Shown in pieces: positions 29,765 to 39,968 of a stretch of DNA of 64,000 bases. The notes below the pieces were generated by a model. It saw nothing but the letters and a program-made list of their open reading frames with translations. It made no database searches and was not told the DNA's origin. The position numbers were made by a program, and so were the translations under genes. Positions within the stretch are counted from its first letter, which is position 1, and every line of letters starts with the position of its first letter. Origin of the DNA: an uncultured Methylophilaceae bacterium (GTDB lineage Bacteria > Pseudomonadota > Gammaproteobacteria > Burkholderiales > Methylophilaceae); NCBI GenBank assembly GCA_905182075.1, contig CAJIZS010000001.1, positions 248,001 to 312,000 on the forward strand. Reading direction: 5' to 3'.

Positions 29765-29790
29765 GAAATTTTATATGCAAATTTCTTCGT
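29763..29790. terminator. Bidirectional hairpin between convergent genes
   Basis: AAGAAATTT (29764-29772) pairs with AAATTTCTT across a 7-base loop. It overlaps the stop codons of both the L,D-transpeptidase (+) and the small secreted protein (-), so it can serve both directions, although the T-tract is weak. Confidence 0.5.
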
Positions 29791-30149
29791 AAAAACTTGG
29801 GTATGATTTTTCTACTTCCTTTCTTATTTTTAGTAATGCTTTTAGGTCGTAAATTCTTTCTCCGACACCAAGTGAATCAGCAGTAAGCTTTTCCTCCAAA
29901 ATTATTGGTTTCGTGCTCCACAGTCTATATTCTAAATATTGAGAATAAAATTTTAAGAATCTTTACTGTTATATATTTTTTTATTTTAAATGATACAAAA
30001 GCTTTAGTTTTGAAGCCAGAATTCTCCACTCCATAAATAATATTATAAATATCATTATTAGTAATGATCATTTTCAAAAAAATTTTTTCATTAGCGGATA
30101 TATTCGTTGAAAACAAAAGAATAAGAACAAAATTGAATAAACTTTTCAT
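29771..30149 (-). CDS. Small secreted protein of unknown function (frameshifted)
   Basis: MKSLFNFVLILLFSTNISANEK is a clear signal peptide with cleavage after ISA. The mature part includes IIYGVENSGFKTKAFVSFKI and, after a shift near 29945, YSQYLEYRLWSTKPIILEEK, LTADSLGVGERIYDLKALLK and KSYPSFYEEICI. About 125 residues, a single cysteine near the end. I do not recognise a family. It ends in a hairpin shared with the convergent L,D-transpeptidase gene; its start lies 23 bases from tRNA-His. Confidence 0.55.
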
Positions 30150-30171
30150 AAACTTTTCATAAACTCATAAA

Positions 30172-30248
30172 TGGGGTGGCTGATGGGGCTCGAACCCACG
30201 ACAACTGGAATCACAATCCAGGACTCTACCAACTGAGCTACAGCCACC
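30172..30248 (-). tRNA. tRNA-His (GTG)
   Basis: Minus strand starts GGTGGCTGTAGCTCAGTTGG, anticodon loop TTGTGAT giving GTG, T-arm GGTTCGAGCC, and ends CAGCCACC plus CCA. The extra 5' G expected at position -1 of tRNA-His is present. Confidence 0.97.
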
Positions 30249-30256
30249 ATAAAGAT

Positions 30257-30333
30257 TGGCCTGCCCGACAGGATTCGAACCTGTGACCCTCTGCTTAGAA
30301 GGCAGATGCTCTATCCAGCTGAGCTACGGGCAG
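30257..30333 (-). tRNA. tRNA-Arg (TCT)
   Basis: Minus strand CTGCCCGTAGCTCAGCTGG, anticodon loop CTTCTAA giving TCT, T-arm GGTTCGAATCC, acceptor CGGGCAG with discriminator G and encoded CCA. Nine bases from tRNA-His, so processed from one transcript. Confidence 0.97.
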
Positions 30334-30387
30334 CTAACTAAATTATAGTAAAGCATTTTTACGGGCTTGCATTTACTTTTTTTTATA

Positions 30388-30464
30388 TGGTCGGGGTGGA
30401 GAGATTCGAACTCCCGACATCCTGCTCCCAAAGCAGGCGCGCTACCAGGCTACGCTACACCCCG
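30388..30464 (-). tRNA. tRNA-Pro (TGG)
   Basis: Minus strand CGGGGTGTAGCGTAGCCTGG, anticodon loop TTTGGGA giving TGG, T-arm AGTTCGAATCT, acceptor CACCCCG and CCA. First of the Pro-Arg-His tRNA series on this strand, a common proteobacterial grouping. Confidence 0.97.
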
Positions 30465-30634
30465 AACGCGCAAATATAGCGTAAATAGGCATTCGGTCAA
30501 ATTTAATGTTTACACCATATTAGTTTATAAGTTTTACTTACAGAAGAATTAAGTATTTTTTTAGAAATAAGGCGCTCTAAATATATAGTTTAGGAGTTAA
30601 ATTAGTTTTTTAAATTTAATATTATAATTTACTC

Positions 30635-31474
30635 ATGGTAGATCTTAATAGATGGAAAAAAAATAGCCAGTAAGCTTCTTGAAGAAGTTAAGAAGGAAAT
30701 AGAAAAAAGAACGAATCAAGGGGAAAGGCATCCTTGCTTAGCTGTTATATTAATTGGTAACAATCCTGCCTCTCACGTGTATGTTAAAAATAAAAAACTT
30801 GCGTGTGAAAAAGTAGGTATAAAGTCCTTATCTTATGATTCTGTAAAAATTACTGAAAAAGATTTATTAAACTAATTAATGAAATTAATTTAAACCAAAT
30901 ACATTGATGGAGTATTAATTCAGTCACCACTTCCGGAACACATTGATGATAACAAAATTATTAATGCCATAAATCCAAAAAAAGATGTTGATGGTTTCCA
31001 TCCATTTAATATTGGTTTACTTGCAATCAGACAACCAAAGTTAAGATCTTGTACCCCATATGGTGTTATAAAAATGCTTAAAGCCTCTAAACTAAGCTTA
31101 GAAGGTCTTGATGCAACAATTGTAGGAGTTTCAAATAATGTTGGACGTCCAATGGCATTAGAATTATTACTTGAGAAATGTACTATTACATCATGTCATA
31201 GTAAAACAAAAGATTTAGAAGGAAAGGTTCGGCAGGCAGATTTAGTTGTTGTTGCTGCTGGAAGGCAAAATCTAGTAAGGGGCGAATGGATAAAAAAGGG
31301 TGCATTGTCATCGATATAGGAATTAATCGAATTAATGATAAGTTAGTCGGTGATGTTGAATTTGATGTGGCGAGCCAAAAAGCCGCTTTCATTACACCTG
31401 TCCCAGGCGGAGTTGGCCCTATGACTGTAGCTACATTAATGGAGAACACACTTACAGCTCAAAAGCTCATGTAA
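30635..31474 (+). CDS. folD: Bifunctional methylene-THF dehydrogenase / cyclohydrolase FolD (frameshifted)
   Basis: Interconverts methylene- and 10-formyl-THF with NADP. In three frames: [19 protein letters not shown] and [20 protein letters not shown] (catalytic Tyr/Lys region), then [47 protein letters not shown] and, after a shift near 31315, [28 protein letters not shown] has Asn-Asn where most FolD have RS-x-IVGRP. Breaks near 30660, 30875 and 31310. About 280 codons, the normal length. Confidence 0.93.
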
Positions 31475-31541
31475 CAGGGTTTTCATTAGTTACTAAAAAG
31501 TGTAGAATCTCGCCTCTGGCAAATTTAATTTAGGGATATCT

Positions 31542-32178
31542 ATGGTACAAAAAAAATCACTTATGGAAAAAGCTATGGCTGCCGCTAAAAAGGCCATTAG
31601 TAAAAAGCCTGCCGCTAAAAAGGCCATTAGTAAAAAGCCTGCCGCTAAAAAGGCCATTAGTAAAAAGCCTGCCGCTAAAAAGGCCATTAGTAAAAAGCCT
31701 GCCGCTAAAAAGGCCATTAGTAAAAAGCCTGCCGCTAAAAAGGCCATTAGTAAAAAGCCTGCCGCTAATAGACTTAAAACATTCAAGGCATATAACCCTA
31801 GAACCAATGAAAGGTATATGAATAAAACCCAAACCAAACATTTCAAAAAAGTATTAAATGATTGGAAGCTAGAATTGGGTCATGATACCGATAGAACTGT
31901 TAGTCACATGCAAACAGATGTTACAGCTTATGCGGACCCTAACGACAGAGCAAGCCAAGAATCAGATATGGCACTTGAACTTCGAAATAGAGACAGAGAG
32001 CGCAAGCTTTTAAAAAAAATAGATGATACTCTTAAAAAATATTGATGAAGATGAGTATGGTACATACATCATGAACTCAAAGGACATGTGGACTAAATAG
32101 ACTTCAAGCTCGACCAACTGCAACATTATGTATTGACTGCAAAACACTCGAAGTATAAAAGAAAAACAATTGGCATAA
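31542..32178 (+). CDS. dksA: DksA-type RNA polymerase-binding factor with repeat N-terminus (3' frameshifts)
   Basis: After MVQKKSLMEKAMAA come six copies of KKAISKKPAA, then the DksA body: HFKKVLNDWKLELGHDTDRT, HMQTDVTAYADPNDRASQES (the coiled-coil tip DxxDxA motif) and ALELRNRDRERKLLKKIDDT. Past 32040 the frame breaks repeatedly: IDEDEYG, LNRLQARPTATLCIDCKTL and IKEKQLA can be read in other frames. The second zinc pair (CIDC) is visible; the first Cys pair is not, probably lost to errors at 32062-32100. DksA binds the polymerase secondary channel and mediates ppGpp control. About 212 codons; longer than E. coli DksA by the basic repeat. Confidence 0.9.
31581..31760 (+). repeat. Six perfect 30-base tandem repeats in the dksA N-terminus
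   Basis: Units begin at 31581, 31611, 31641, 31671, 31701 and 31731 and are identical; each starts GCCGCTAAAAAGGCC and ends AAAAAGCCT. A partial seventh (GCCGCTAA) follows. Each encodes AAKKAISKKP. The 30-base period preserves the reading frame, so copy-number change would lengthen or shorten the lysine-rich tail without frameshift. Perfect identity implies recent expansion or homogenisation. Confidence 0.97.
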
Positions 32179-32179
32179 T

Positions 32180-32206
32180 AAAAAGCCCAAATATATTGGG
32201 CTTTTT
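32180..32206. terminator. Bidirectional Rho-independent terminator, dksA/pnp
   Basis: AAAAAGCCCAA and TTGGGCTTTTT form an 11-base stem around a 5-base loop, with T-runs on both strands. It sits two bases after the inferred dksA stop and downstream of pnp on the other strand. Confidence 0.9.
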
Positions 32207-32219
32207 ATGTTTAGAAGAT

Positions 32220-32245
32220 TGCCGTTAATTAACGGCATTTTTTTT
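32220..32245 (+). terminator. Second terminator downstream of dksA
   Basis: TGCCGTTAATTAACGGCA is a perfect palindrome followed by eight T on the plus strand. It lies between the first hairpin and the pnp stop, acting as a back-up for dksA transcription. Confidence 0.7.
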
Positions 32246-32248
32246 AAC

Positions 32249-34373
32249 CTAATCTTCAGTTGAAGTTGGGGCTTCTTTTGCTGGCGCATCAATCAAAGCT
32301 TTTGCGCTTACTCTAACTCTGCCTTTATCGTCAACCTCTATTACCTTAACCTTAACTTTATCTCCATCTGATAAATGATCTTTTACAGCTTTAATTCTCT
32401 CATGAGAAATTTGAGAAATGTGTAATAAACCATCCTTTCCAGGCAACAATGAAACTATTGCACCAAAGTCGAGGATTTTAATAACAGTCCCGTCATATAT
32501 TTGATCTACTTCTACGTCAGCTGTAATCTCTTTAATTCTAGCAAGAGCATCTTCTCCAGATTCAGCGCTGGTACAAGCAATTTTTATTAAGCCACTATCG
32601 TCAATATCGATTGTAGCGCCTGTATCGGCAGCTAAACCTTTAATAACAGCACCTCCCTTTCCAATAACATCTCTTATTTTATCAGGGTGAATTTTTAAGG
32701 TAATAATTTGTGGGGCAAATTGTGACATTTTCTCACGACTTCCCTTAAGCTCTTTCTTCATTATTTTCAGAATATGATCAATTCCCTCTCTTGCCTGACT
32801 CAGAGCTACCTGCATAATTTCTGTTGTAATGCCATTAATCTTTATATCCATTTGTAAGCAGTTATTCCATCTTTAGTTCCTGCAACTTTAAAGTCCATGT
32901 CGCCCAAGATGATCTTCATCTCCCAATATATCTGTTAGCACAGCAAAATTATCTTCTTCTTTAATCAGTCCCATTGCTATTCCGGCAACTGGATTTGTGA
33001 TTGGATACGCCTGCATCCATCAAGATAATGAAGTTCCACAAACTGAAGCCATAGAGCTTGAGCCATTAGATTCAGTAATTTCTGATACCACTCTCAAAGT
33101 ATAACCAAACTCTTCAGAGTCAGGCAGGACTGCTTTGATAAGCTCTTTTAGCTAGATTTACCATGGCCAATTTCTCGTCTCTTTGGTGCCAAACAACCTG
33201 TTTCACCAACATGATATGGAGGAAAATTATAATGCAGCATAAATCTGATCTTTATACTCACCCTTTAAAGCATCAATTCTTTGTGCATCTCGCCCTGTAC
33301 CAAGAGTTGCAACTACTAATGCTTGAGTTTCACCTCTAGTAAATAAAGCTGATCCGTGAGCCCTTGGAAGTACTCCAGTTCTAATTTCAATAGGCCTTAC
33401 TGTTCGAGTGTCTCTTCCATCAATTCTAGACTCTCCATCTAAAATCTTATTTCTAACTATTTTTGCTTCCAAATTATGCAATTCGTCTTTAATTTGGTTT
33501 AATTGAGATGTTTTTGTATCGTCTGTTACAAGTGCTTCGAGAACTTTGTCTTTTATTTCATTTATTTTTTCTGAACGATCACTTTTTGATTTAATAGCAA
33601 AGGCTTTTTCTAAATCTTTTAAAGCAACTTTTTCAATTTTACTAATTAATTCTTTGTCTGGTACTGGTGCTGACCAATCCCAAGGCTCTTTTGAAGCTTC
33701 CTTTGCAAAGTCATTAATCATTTTAATTACAGGTTGCATAGCCTTATGGCCTTCCAATACTGCATCAAGCATTACCTTTTCAGGCAATTCCTTTGCTTCA
33801 GATTCTACCATTAATACCGCTGAATCGCTCCCAGCTACAACTAAATCTAACTCACTCTTTTCAAGCTGGGTTTTAGTTGGATTAATTACAAACTTCTCGT
33901 CCAAATACCCCACTCTTGCTGCGCCAACTGGGCCATGAAAAGGTATTCCTGAGATTGCTAAAGCAGCGGAAGCGCCAATTATAGCTGGCACATCTGAATC
34001 AATTTCACTGTCAGACGACACCACTGTTGCAACAATCTGAATCTCATTGTAAAAATTATCTGGAAATAGTGGTCTTAATGGTCGATCTAATTAATCTGAC
34101 AAGTTAAGTTTCTTTTTCGCTTGGCCTTCCTTCTCTCTTGAAGAAGCCACCTGGAATTTTTCCAGCTGCATAATATTTTTCTTGATAATTAACGGTTAGC
34201 GGGAAAAACTCTTGACCTTCTCTTGCAATTTTATTTCCAACAGCAGTAACAAAAACAACTGTATCGCCATAACTTACCATTACTGCTCCATCTGCCTGAC
34301 GGCCAATTTCACCAGTTTCTATTATTAAATTATGTTCGCCGAACTTGACACTTTTTTTAACTTTATTAAACAT
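32249..34373 (-). CDS. pnp: Polyribonucleotide nucleotidyltransferase (frameshifted)
   Basis: 3'-5' phosphorolytic exoribonuclease of the degradosome. N-terminal RNase PH domain: [40 protein letters not shown]. Second domain: [20 protein letters not shown] and [11 protein letters not shown]-terminal KH ([20 protein letters not shown]) and S1 ([18 protein letters not shown]-type) domains are clean. Frames change near 34100, 33230 and 32855. About 708 codons, normal. Downstream of rpsO, the conserved rpsO-pnp operon; a terminator-like hairpin separates them. Confidence 0.95.
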
Positions 34374-34433
34374 TTATTATAATATCCTTTTTCAAATTCA
34401 TTATTCACTACTTAATAATGAAAACAATTTAAA

Positions 34434-34482
34434 CACAAAAAAAGGCCGATTACATTAATCTCTTAATGCTTGAATCGGCCTT
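34434..34482 (-). terminator. Hairpin between rpsO and pnp
   Basis: AAGGCCGAT (34442-34450) and ATCGGCCTT (34474-34482) pair, with an inner ATTAA/TTAAT helix. On the minus strand the stem is followed by CCTTTTTTTG. It probably attenuates transcription from rpsO into pnp. Confidence 0.8.
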
Positions 34483-34500
34483 AAACTTTAAACTTAATAA

Positions 34501-34769
34501 CTATTTTCTTATACCAAGGCGCTTAATCAAATCTTGATACGTAGTAACATCATTAGTTCTAGCATAAGCTAGTAGTTTTTTACGCTGAGAAACTAAACGC
34601 AAAAGCCCTCTTCTTGAGTGGTGATCTTTTTTATGTGTTTTAAAATGCTCAGTTAAATGCTTAATTCTTGCTGTAAGAAGGGCAACTTGGACATTGACAG
34701 ACCCCGTATCAGTTGAGTCGTTTTGGTATTCTTTACTACTTTCGCTTTTTCTACAGCTGTACTTGTCAT
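34501..34769 (-). CDS. rpsO: Ribosomal protein S15 (one-base deletion)
   Basis: [12 protein letters not shown], then after a missing base near 34725 [59 protein letters not shown] and [12 protein letters not shown]. This is the complete S15 sequence, 89 residues once one A is restored. S15 organises the central domain of 16S rRNA. Starts two bases before the truB stop on the same strand. Confidence 0.96.
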
Positions 34770-34770
34770 G

Positions 34771-35744
34771 CTATTCTCCTATTTCGGAACCGCACATTTT
34801 AACGGTATTCTTGTTAATTAACAATAAGTTTTTAATTTCATTTAATTCTTGAGTAGACATTAGTCTCTTAACTTTTAATACGCAATCATGTTTTAGACTA
34901 TCTGGTAAAAATTTACAATGTAGACTATCAAATAATGAATAATAACCGGCCTCCTTATTATTGATAATTAACTCTTGTCCGTTTTTAATAAGAGCCACGT
35001 CTTCCCTCGATAAACTAATATCATTAAAGCCAGCCGTCAGAGTCACTAACCGGCCTTAATAAACGCAGCCTTTCTTTATTTTGCATTTTTTCTAAGCCTT
35101 CTAAGCTGATTGACTCTTTTAGGTTTAATGTCCCAATTTCAGTTCGCCTTAACCCCATTAAATAACCCCCCACTCCCAATTCATTACCTATGTCTTCTGC
35201 TAGAACTCTTATATAAGTTCCCTTCGAGCACTTAACTAACACTCTTAATAAATCTTTTTCATAGCTCATTAGATCTAATTTATAAATCTCTATAGCCTTT
35301 TTTCCCTATGAATATCTACTCCCTCTCTTGCAAAAGTATATAGAGGCTTACCTGATGCTTTAATGCTCGAATACATAGGTGGTAATTGATTATTTTACCA
35401 ATAAACTTTTTAAGCACTTTTTTAAGTCTGCTAATTTAGGTAGGTCATTGTTTTTATTCTTTACAATTTCTCCCTCAGTATCACCTGTGGAGCTTATATA
35501 CCCTAATTTTATTAACGCTTCATATGTTTTGTCTGCATCAAGTAAAAACCTAGAAAATTTTGTAGCCTCTCCAAGACAAATGGGCAGTAACCCAGTTGCC
35601 ATCGGATCAAGAGTTCCTGTATGTCCGGCTTTAATAGGTGTAAATAACCATTTTATTTTTGATAAGCTTGAGTGGTTGCCAATATGAGCTTATGAAAATA
35701 TAAGTACCGGATTACACAGTAATAACTCTGTGTTTTTTTTGCAT
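34771..35744 (-). CDS. truB: tRNA pseudouridine(55) synthase TruB (frameshifted)
   Basis: Makes pseudouridine 55 in the T-loop. [30 protein letters not shown] holds the catalytic Asp; [53 protein letters not shown] and the C-terminal PUA-like end follow. Breaks near 35690-35710, 35390-35300 and 35040. ATG 35744 (MQKKHRVIT) gives about 324 codons. It lies two bases from the rbfA stop; infB-rbfA-truB-rpsO-pnp is a conserved order. Confidence 0.92.
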
Positions 35745-35746
35745 TT

Positions 35747-36094
35747 TTATTTTGTTTTAGGCAGCACACCAGATAAAAGTTTAGAAATTTTCATGCTTTC
35801 ATCAATAGTCTTATCATACTCAAAATGTAACTTTGGAATTCCCCTAGTGGTCATTCGCCTAGAAAGCTGAGTTCTAATGAAACTCATTGACCTATCAATC
35901 CCTTTAAAAATTTCCTCATCATAGCGATTTGATACCACAAAAACCTTAGCATGCTTTAAGTCTGGAGATAAATCGACATCCAAGACAGTAAGCCCATAAA
36001 GAGCTGGATCTTTTATTTCACTTTGAAGTATTTCAGCTAATTCTTTTTTTATTTGCTGACTTATGCGGTCACTCCTTGGATAGTCTTTTGGCAT
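35747..36094 (-). CDS. rbfA: Ribosome-binding factor A
   Basis: Intact 115 residues. MPKDYPRSDRISQQIKKELAEIL and IKDPALYGLTVLDVDLSPDLKHAKVFV are the RbfA KH-like fold, ending IPKLHFEYDKTIDESMKISKLL. RbfA assists maturation of the 16S 5' end on 30S subunits. Follows infB by three bases. Confidence 0.97.
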   Translation of the reverse strand: MPKDYPRSDRISQQIKKELAEILQSEIKDPALYGLTVLDVDLSPDLKHAKVFVVSNRYDEEIFKGIDRSMSFIRTQLSRRMTTRGIPKLHFEYDKTIDESMKISKLLSGVLPKTK

Positions 36095-36096
36095 TT

Positions 36097-38503
36097 TATA
36101 GGAATCTTTCTAGCCCCTAACAATTCATAGTTCCTTTATCACCAATCTTTAAATCAGACAATAAAAGTTTAGTTGTGTATTCAAGTTTTGCCTTAACCTC
36201 TTTTACATCGTCCTTAAATCTTTTAAGCGAATCAAGAGCTCCGTCATAAATGACCTCACTATCTCGCAATACCCGTATACTTGAATTTCTTCTGATTAGG
36301 CCATTTAAAACAAAGCAACCAGCATAGTTCCAACTTTAGAGGCACTAAATGTTTCTCTGATCTCAACAAGCCCTAATACGTTTTCTTTTTGTTCGGGAGA
36401 TAGAAGACCTCCAAGCGCTGCTTTAACTTCGTCTACAGCTTCATAAATAATACTGTAATAGCGAACGTCGACTTCTAAATTATCAGCTAATTTTCTTGCT
36501 GCGCCTGAAGACTTAACATTAAATGCTAAAAATCTGCATTGAGCAGATGCTAATTAATATCTGACTCATTGACTGCTCCAACAGCTGAATGAATAACATT
36601 TACCTTAACTTCTTCTGTAGAAAGTTTTTCTAGGACTCAGATAAGGCCTCAAACGCAATCCTTTTTCACTTTTTTCATATTCAACTTTTGCTTCTTCCTC
36701 AGTCATTGGGTCAAAAATATTTTCTAATTTTGATGCCTGTTGTTTTGCTAGTTTAACAGCCCTATATTTACCTTGCCTAAATAATGCAATTTCTCTAGCT
36801 TTTTTTTCATTATTTAAAACAATAAATTCTTCGCCAGCATTTGGTACGCCCGATAATCCAATTACTTCAACAGGAATTGATGGACCTGCTTTTGATACTT
36901 TTCCCCCAACTTCATCAATCATTGCTCTCACTCTTCCAGATGCATTCCCTGCTAATATGGTATCTCCCTGCTTTATTGTTCCTGATTGAACCAGAAGGGT
37001 AGAAACTGGCCCTCTGCCCTTATCTAGCCTTCCTTCAACAACCACTCCTTTTGCAGGTGTATTTATTGGAGCCTTAAGCTCCAATATTTCTGCTTGCAAT
37101 AATATTGCATCCAGCAAATTATCTATTCCTTGTCCGCTTTGAGCTGATACTTCAGTAAACATAGAATCCCCGCCTAATTCTTCAGGTATTACCTCATGCC
37201 CTAAAAGCTCACCCCTTACTTTTTCAGGATTAGAATCAGGCTTATCAATTTTATTTATGGCAACGATTAATGGAACCCCCGCTGCTTTAGAGTGATTAAT
37301 TGCTTCAATTGTTTGGGGCATAACCCCATCATCTGCAGCAACTACTAAAATCACAATATCAGTTGCCTCAGCTCCTCTTGCTCTCATTGCAGAAAATGCT
37401 GCGTGTCCTGGAGTATCAAGAAAGGTAATCATACCCTTGGCTGTTTCAACGTGGTATGCACCAATATGCTGCGTGATTCCGCCAGCTTCTCCTGAAGCAA
37501 CTTTAGATGTTCTAATATAATCTAGTAAAGATGTTTTACCATGGTCCACATGCCCCATAACAGTAACTACAGGTGGTCGCGTCTCAGTAACCACATCTAC
37601 TGAGAGATCCTCTTCTAAAAAAGATTCTAAATCATTTTCTTCTGCTGCCTGAGGGTTATGGCCCATTTCCTGAACAAGAATCATCGCTGTTTCTTGATCC
37701 AAGACTTGATTAATGGTTACCATTGACCCCATTGACATCAAGGTTTTAATTACCTCGGTCGCTTTTACAGACATCTTGTGAGACAGATCAGAAACAGAAA
37801 TTGTTTCAGGAACCAAAACATCGTCGAATTATTGGGTCTGTCGGGGCTACAAAAGTTTGGTCTTCAGTTTCGTCTTTACTTTTGTTTCTATTTCTCGGCG
37901 AGCGCCAACCAGAAGTATTTTGACCATTTCTATTTTTTATCGGGCGTTTTTGTTTACTTCTGTCTACCCATGGTTCTTTCTTACCTGTTTTTTTAACTTC
38001 CTTATCAACTTTCACGCCTGCTTTTGAAGCGGGTCTGTGCAGTGTGCCATCTTGTGTTTCTTTTTCCTGACTTTTAGTTTCCTTTACTATCTCTTCTTTT
38101 TTATCTTTAGGGATTCTCACTCTTAGTTGTCAATCTTTTTTATCATCAACTGCTTCAGACCTTGTGTCTTCTTTTTTTATTGAATCTGCTGCAACCATTT
38201 CTTCTGCAGTCTTAGCTCGCCATGTTAATGTTTTTACAATTGTTCTTTTTTTTAAGTCTGCAGACATGAATGGTTCTTGCTCTTCCTTCACTATCTGTTT
38301 TTCTGATTTCTGTAGGTAATTCTCCATACTCTTTAAATTTATTGACTTTTGTAAGGTAATGAGCCATGCTCTTTTTTAAGATATTTTACTAATGCAGCCT
38401 TATCTTCTTCAAGTATTCATCTTCAGCAGTTAATTTCTTTACTCCAGCACCTTTAATTGCTCTACCATAAATCTACATTGGTTCGAACTTAAGTTCTTTT
38501 CAT
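36097..38503 (-). CDS. infB: Translation initiation factor IF-2 (frameshifted)
   Basis: The central part is clean: IF2-N helix ([20 protein letters not shown]), then G domain with [19 protein letters not shown] (P-loop), [12 protein letters not shown] (switch I), [17 protein letters not shown] and AINKIDKP. The lysine- and Glu-rich N-terminal region is scattered over 37806-38503 and the C-terminal domains over 36097-36604 ([13 protein letters not shown]). Start ATG 38503 follows an AGGAG site. Breaks near 38390, 38120, 37810, 36640, 36540 and 36130. About 802 codons. Confidence 0.95.
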
Positions 38504-38540
38504 TTTTCTCCTGTTTAATCACAATAAAACAATAAATTAT

Positions 38541-39944
38541 TTAAACAAACCATGGTGCGCGAGCAGTCATAATTAATGTCTTTTGCTCTTTCTTCATCCA
38601 TTTTAACTAATTCAATCAGTTCATCAGTTGCTAATTCAGCAAGATCTTCCATAGTTATTATAGATTTTGCTGCTAATAGCTTAGCAGTATCTTTATCCAT
38701 ACCATCCATACTAAGAAGATCCTCAGCAGGCACTGGTATTTTTTCTTCTGATGAAATAGTTATCTTTAAAGATAACCTTCAAAAAAAGCAAAATCACGGT
38801 GGACAACAGGCCCTTGGAATCTTCCGGGAACATAAGCTACCTCTTCTATAGTAGAAAAACCTTCTTGTACTAAAATATCAGCAACATCTTCATCAACATC
38901 TAGTTTTTCAATAAATAATTTCCTCCAGATACTCCTCTTTGTTTTTTTCTAACTTTTTCTCTTCAGTTAAAATATTTAACTCCCATCCAGTTAATTCGGA
39001 TGCTAATCTTATATTTTGGCCATTTCTACCAATTGCTTGAGCAAGCTGATCTTCAGTTACGACTAAGTCCATACTTCTTTTATCTTCATCAACAACTATG
39101 CTTGATACTTCAGCAGGAGCCATTGAGTTTATTACAAATTGAGCTGGTTCTAGTGCCCATAAAACAATATCAACCCTTTCTCCAGCTAATTCTCCGGTTA
39201 CAGCTTGCACCCTTGATCCCCTCATTCCTACACATGTTCCAACTGGATCTAATCTTTGATCATTAGCTTTCACCGCAATTTTTGATCTCAAGCCTGGGTC
39301 TCTAGATGCCGCCATTATTTCTAATAAGCCTTCCTTCGTTTCAGGAACTTAATCAGAGGATCGGAATCTAAAACTGGTATGGAGGTATTAATATGCATAA
39401 TAATTATTATCAATATTTAATAAAAATGCTCTTACACGGTCACCTACTCTTAAATTTTCTTTTGGTATCATTTCATCTCTTGGCAGAACAGCATCAAGCT
39501 TAATAAGTGTCTTAATTAATTTCTTTGGGTCAACTATTGAGAATTCTTCACCACTATCTCCACGTGAAAATGCTAAAAATTCATTTAATATATCTTCCAT
39601 TTCTTTAACATCACCCTGTAAATCATCTAGTAGATCATCTTTCTCCATAAGACTTATTGAAAGTTTCATACGATGATTTCATTTTCAGCCATTCCATTAG
39701 CTTTTTCATCACCTAAGGGTATCTCTGCTTGATTATTTTCAATTAATTCTTCGGGAATAACTGTCCATTTTCTAAATGATTTGTATTCTCCAGTTTCCTG
39801 ATCAATTTCAACTATTATATCTATATCATCTGGGTATTTCTTTTTTGTTGCAGAAGCTAAAGCCTCTTCAACAGCAGAATTTCCACCAGAAAAATTTTTT
39901 TCATGTGCAAGGGCATCTACAAGTAATAAAATCTCACGACTCAT
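38541..39944 (-). CDS. nusA: Transcription termination/antitermination factor NusA (frameshifted, internal patch)
   Basis: N-terminal domain [17 protein letters not shown] then [21 protein letters not shown]1 domain [26 protein letters not shown] domains [31 protein letters not shown] and [18 protein letters not shown]; one C-terminal acidic repeat and the ending [10 protein letters not shown] at 38541. Between the N-domain and S1 the region 39495-39669 encodes an unrelated histidine kinase piece, so about 60 native residues are missing. Further breaks near 39390, 39340, 38900 and 38575. Follows rimP, the universal rimP-nusA-infB order. Confidence 0.93.
39495..39669 (-). other. Histidine kinase fragment replacing part of nusA
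   Basis: Encodes [40 protein letters not shown] and [17 protein letters not shown]. The EM-x-x-(M/I)L-x-x-F-L-x-F-(A/S)RG pattern is the end of the dimerisation domain of EnvZ-type sensor kinases of Alphaproteobacteria. It then passes directly into the NusA S1 domain ([10 protein letters not shown]). The join is in a new frame relative to the NusA N-domain. Confidence 0.7.
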
Positions 39945-39968
39945 TTATTTTCTCCGGTCTTAACCTAT

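Noticed and set aside
30172-30464. tRNA cluster as an integration site for a genomic island
   Set aside because: No integrase or partial tRNA duplicate is visible on either side.
31581-31760. Regular 30-base repeats suggesting a CRISPR array
   Set aside because: Units are directly adjacent with no spacers and lie in frame in dksA, encoding AAKKAISKKP.
31493-31846. Long minus-strand open frames rich in GRLFTNGLFS or FLLMAFLAA repeats
   Set aside because: They are the antisense of the dksA repeat; the plus-strand frame encodes a real DksA body.
33546-33938. 130-residue plus-strand open frame within pnp
   Set aside because: Antisense of a clean PNPase domain; no start signal and shadow-like composition.
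39388-39669. A NusA-histidine kinase fusion as a new signalling protein
   Set aside because: The kinase part lacks the phospho-accepting His box and ATPase domain and removes essential NusA sequence; it matches the pattern of other misjoins.
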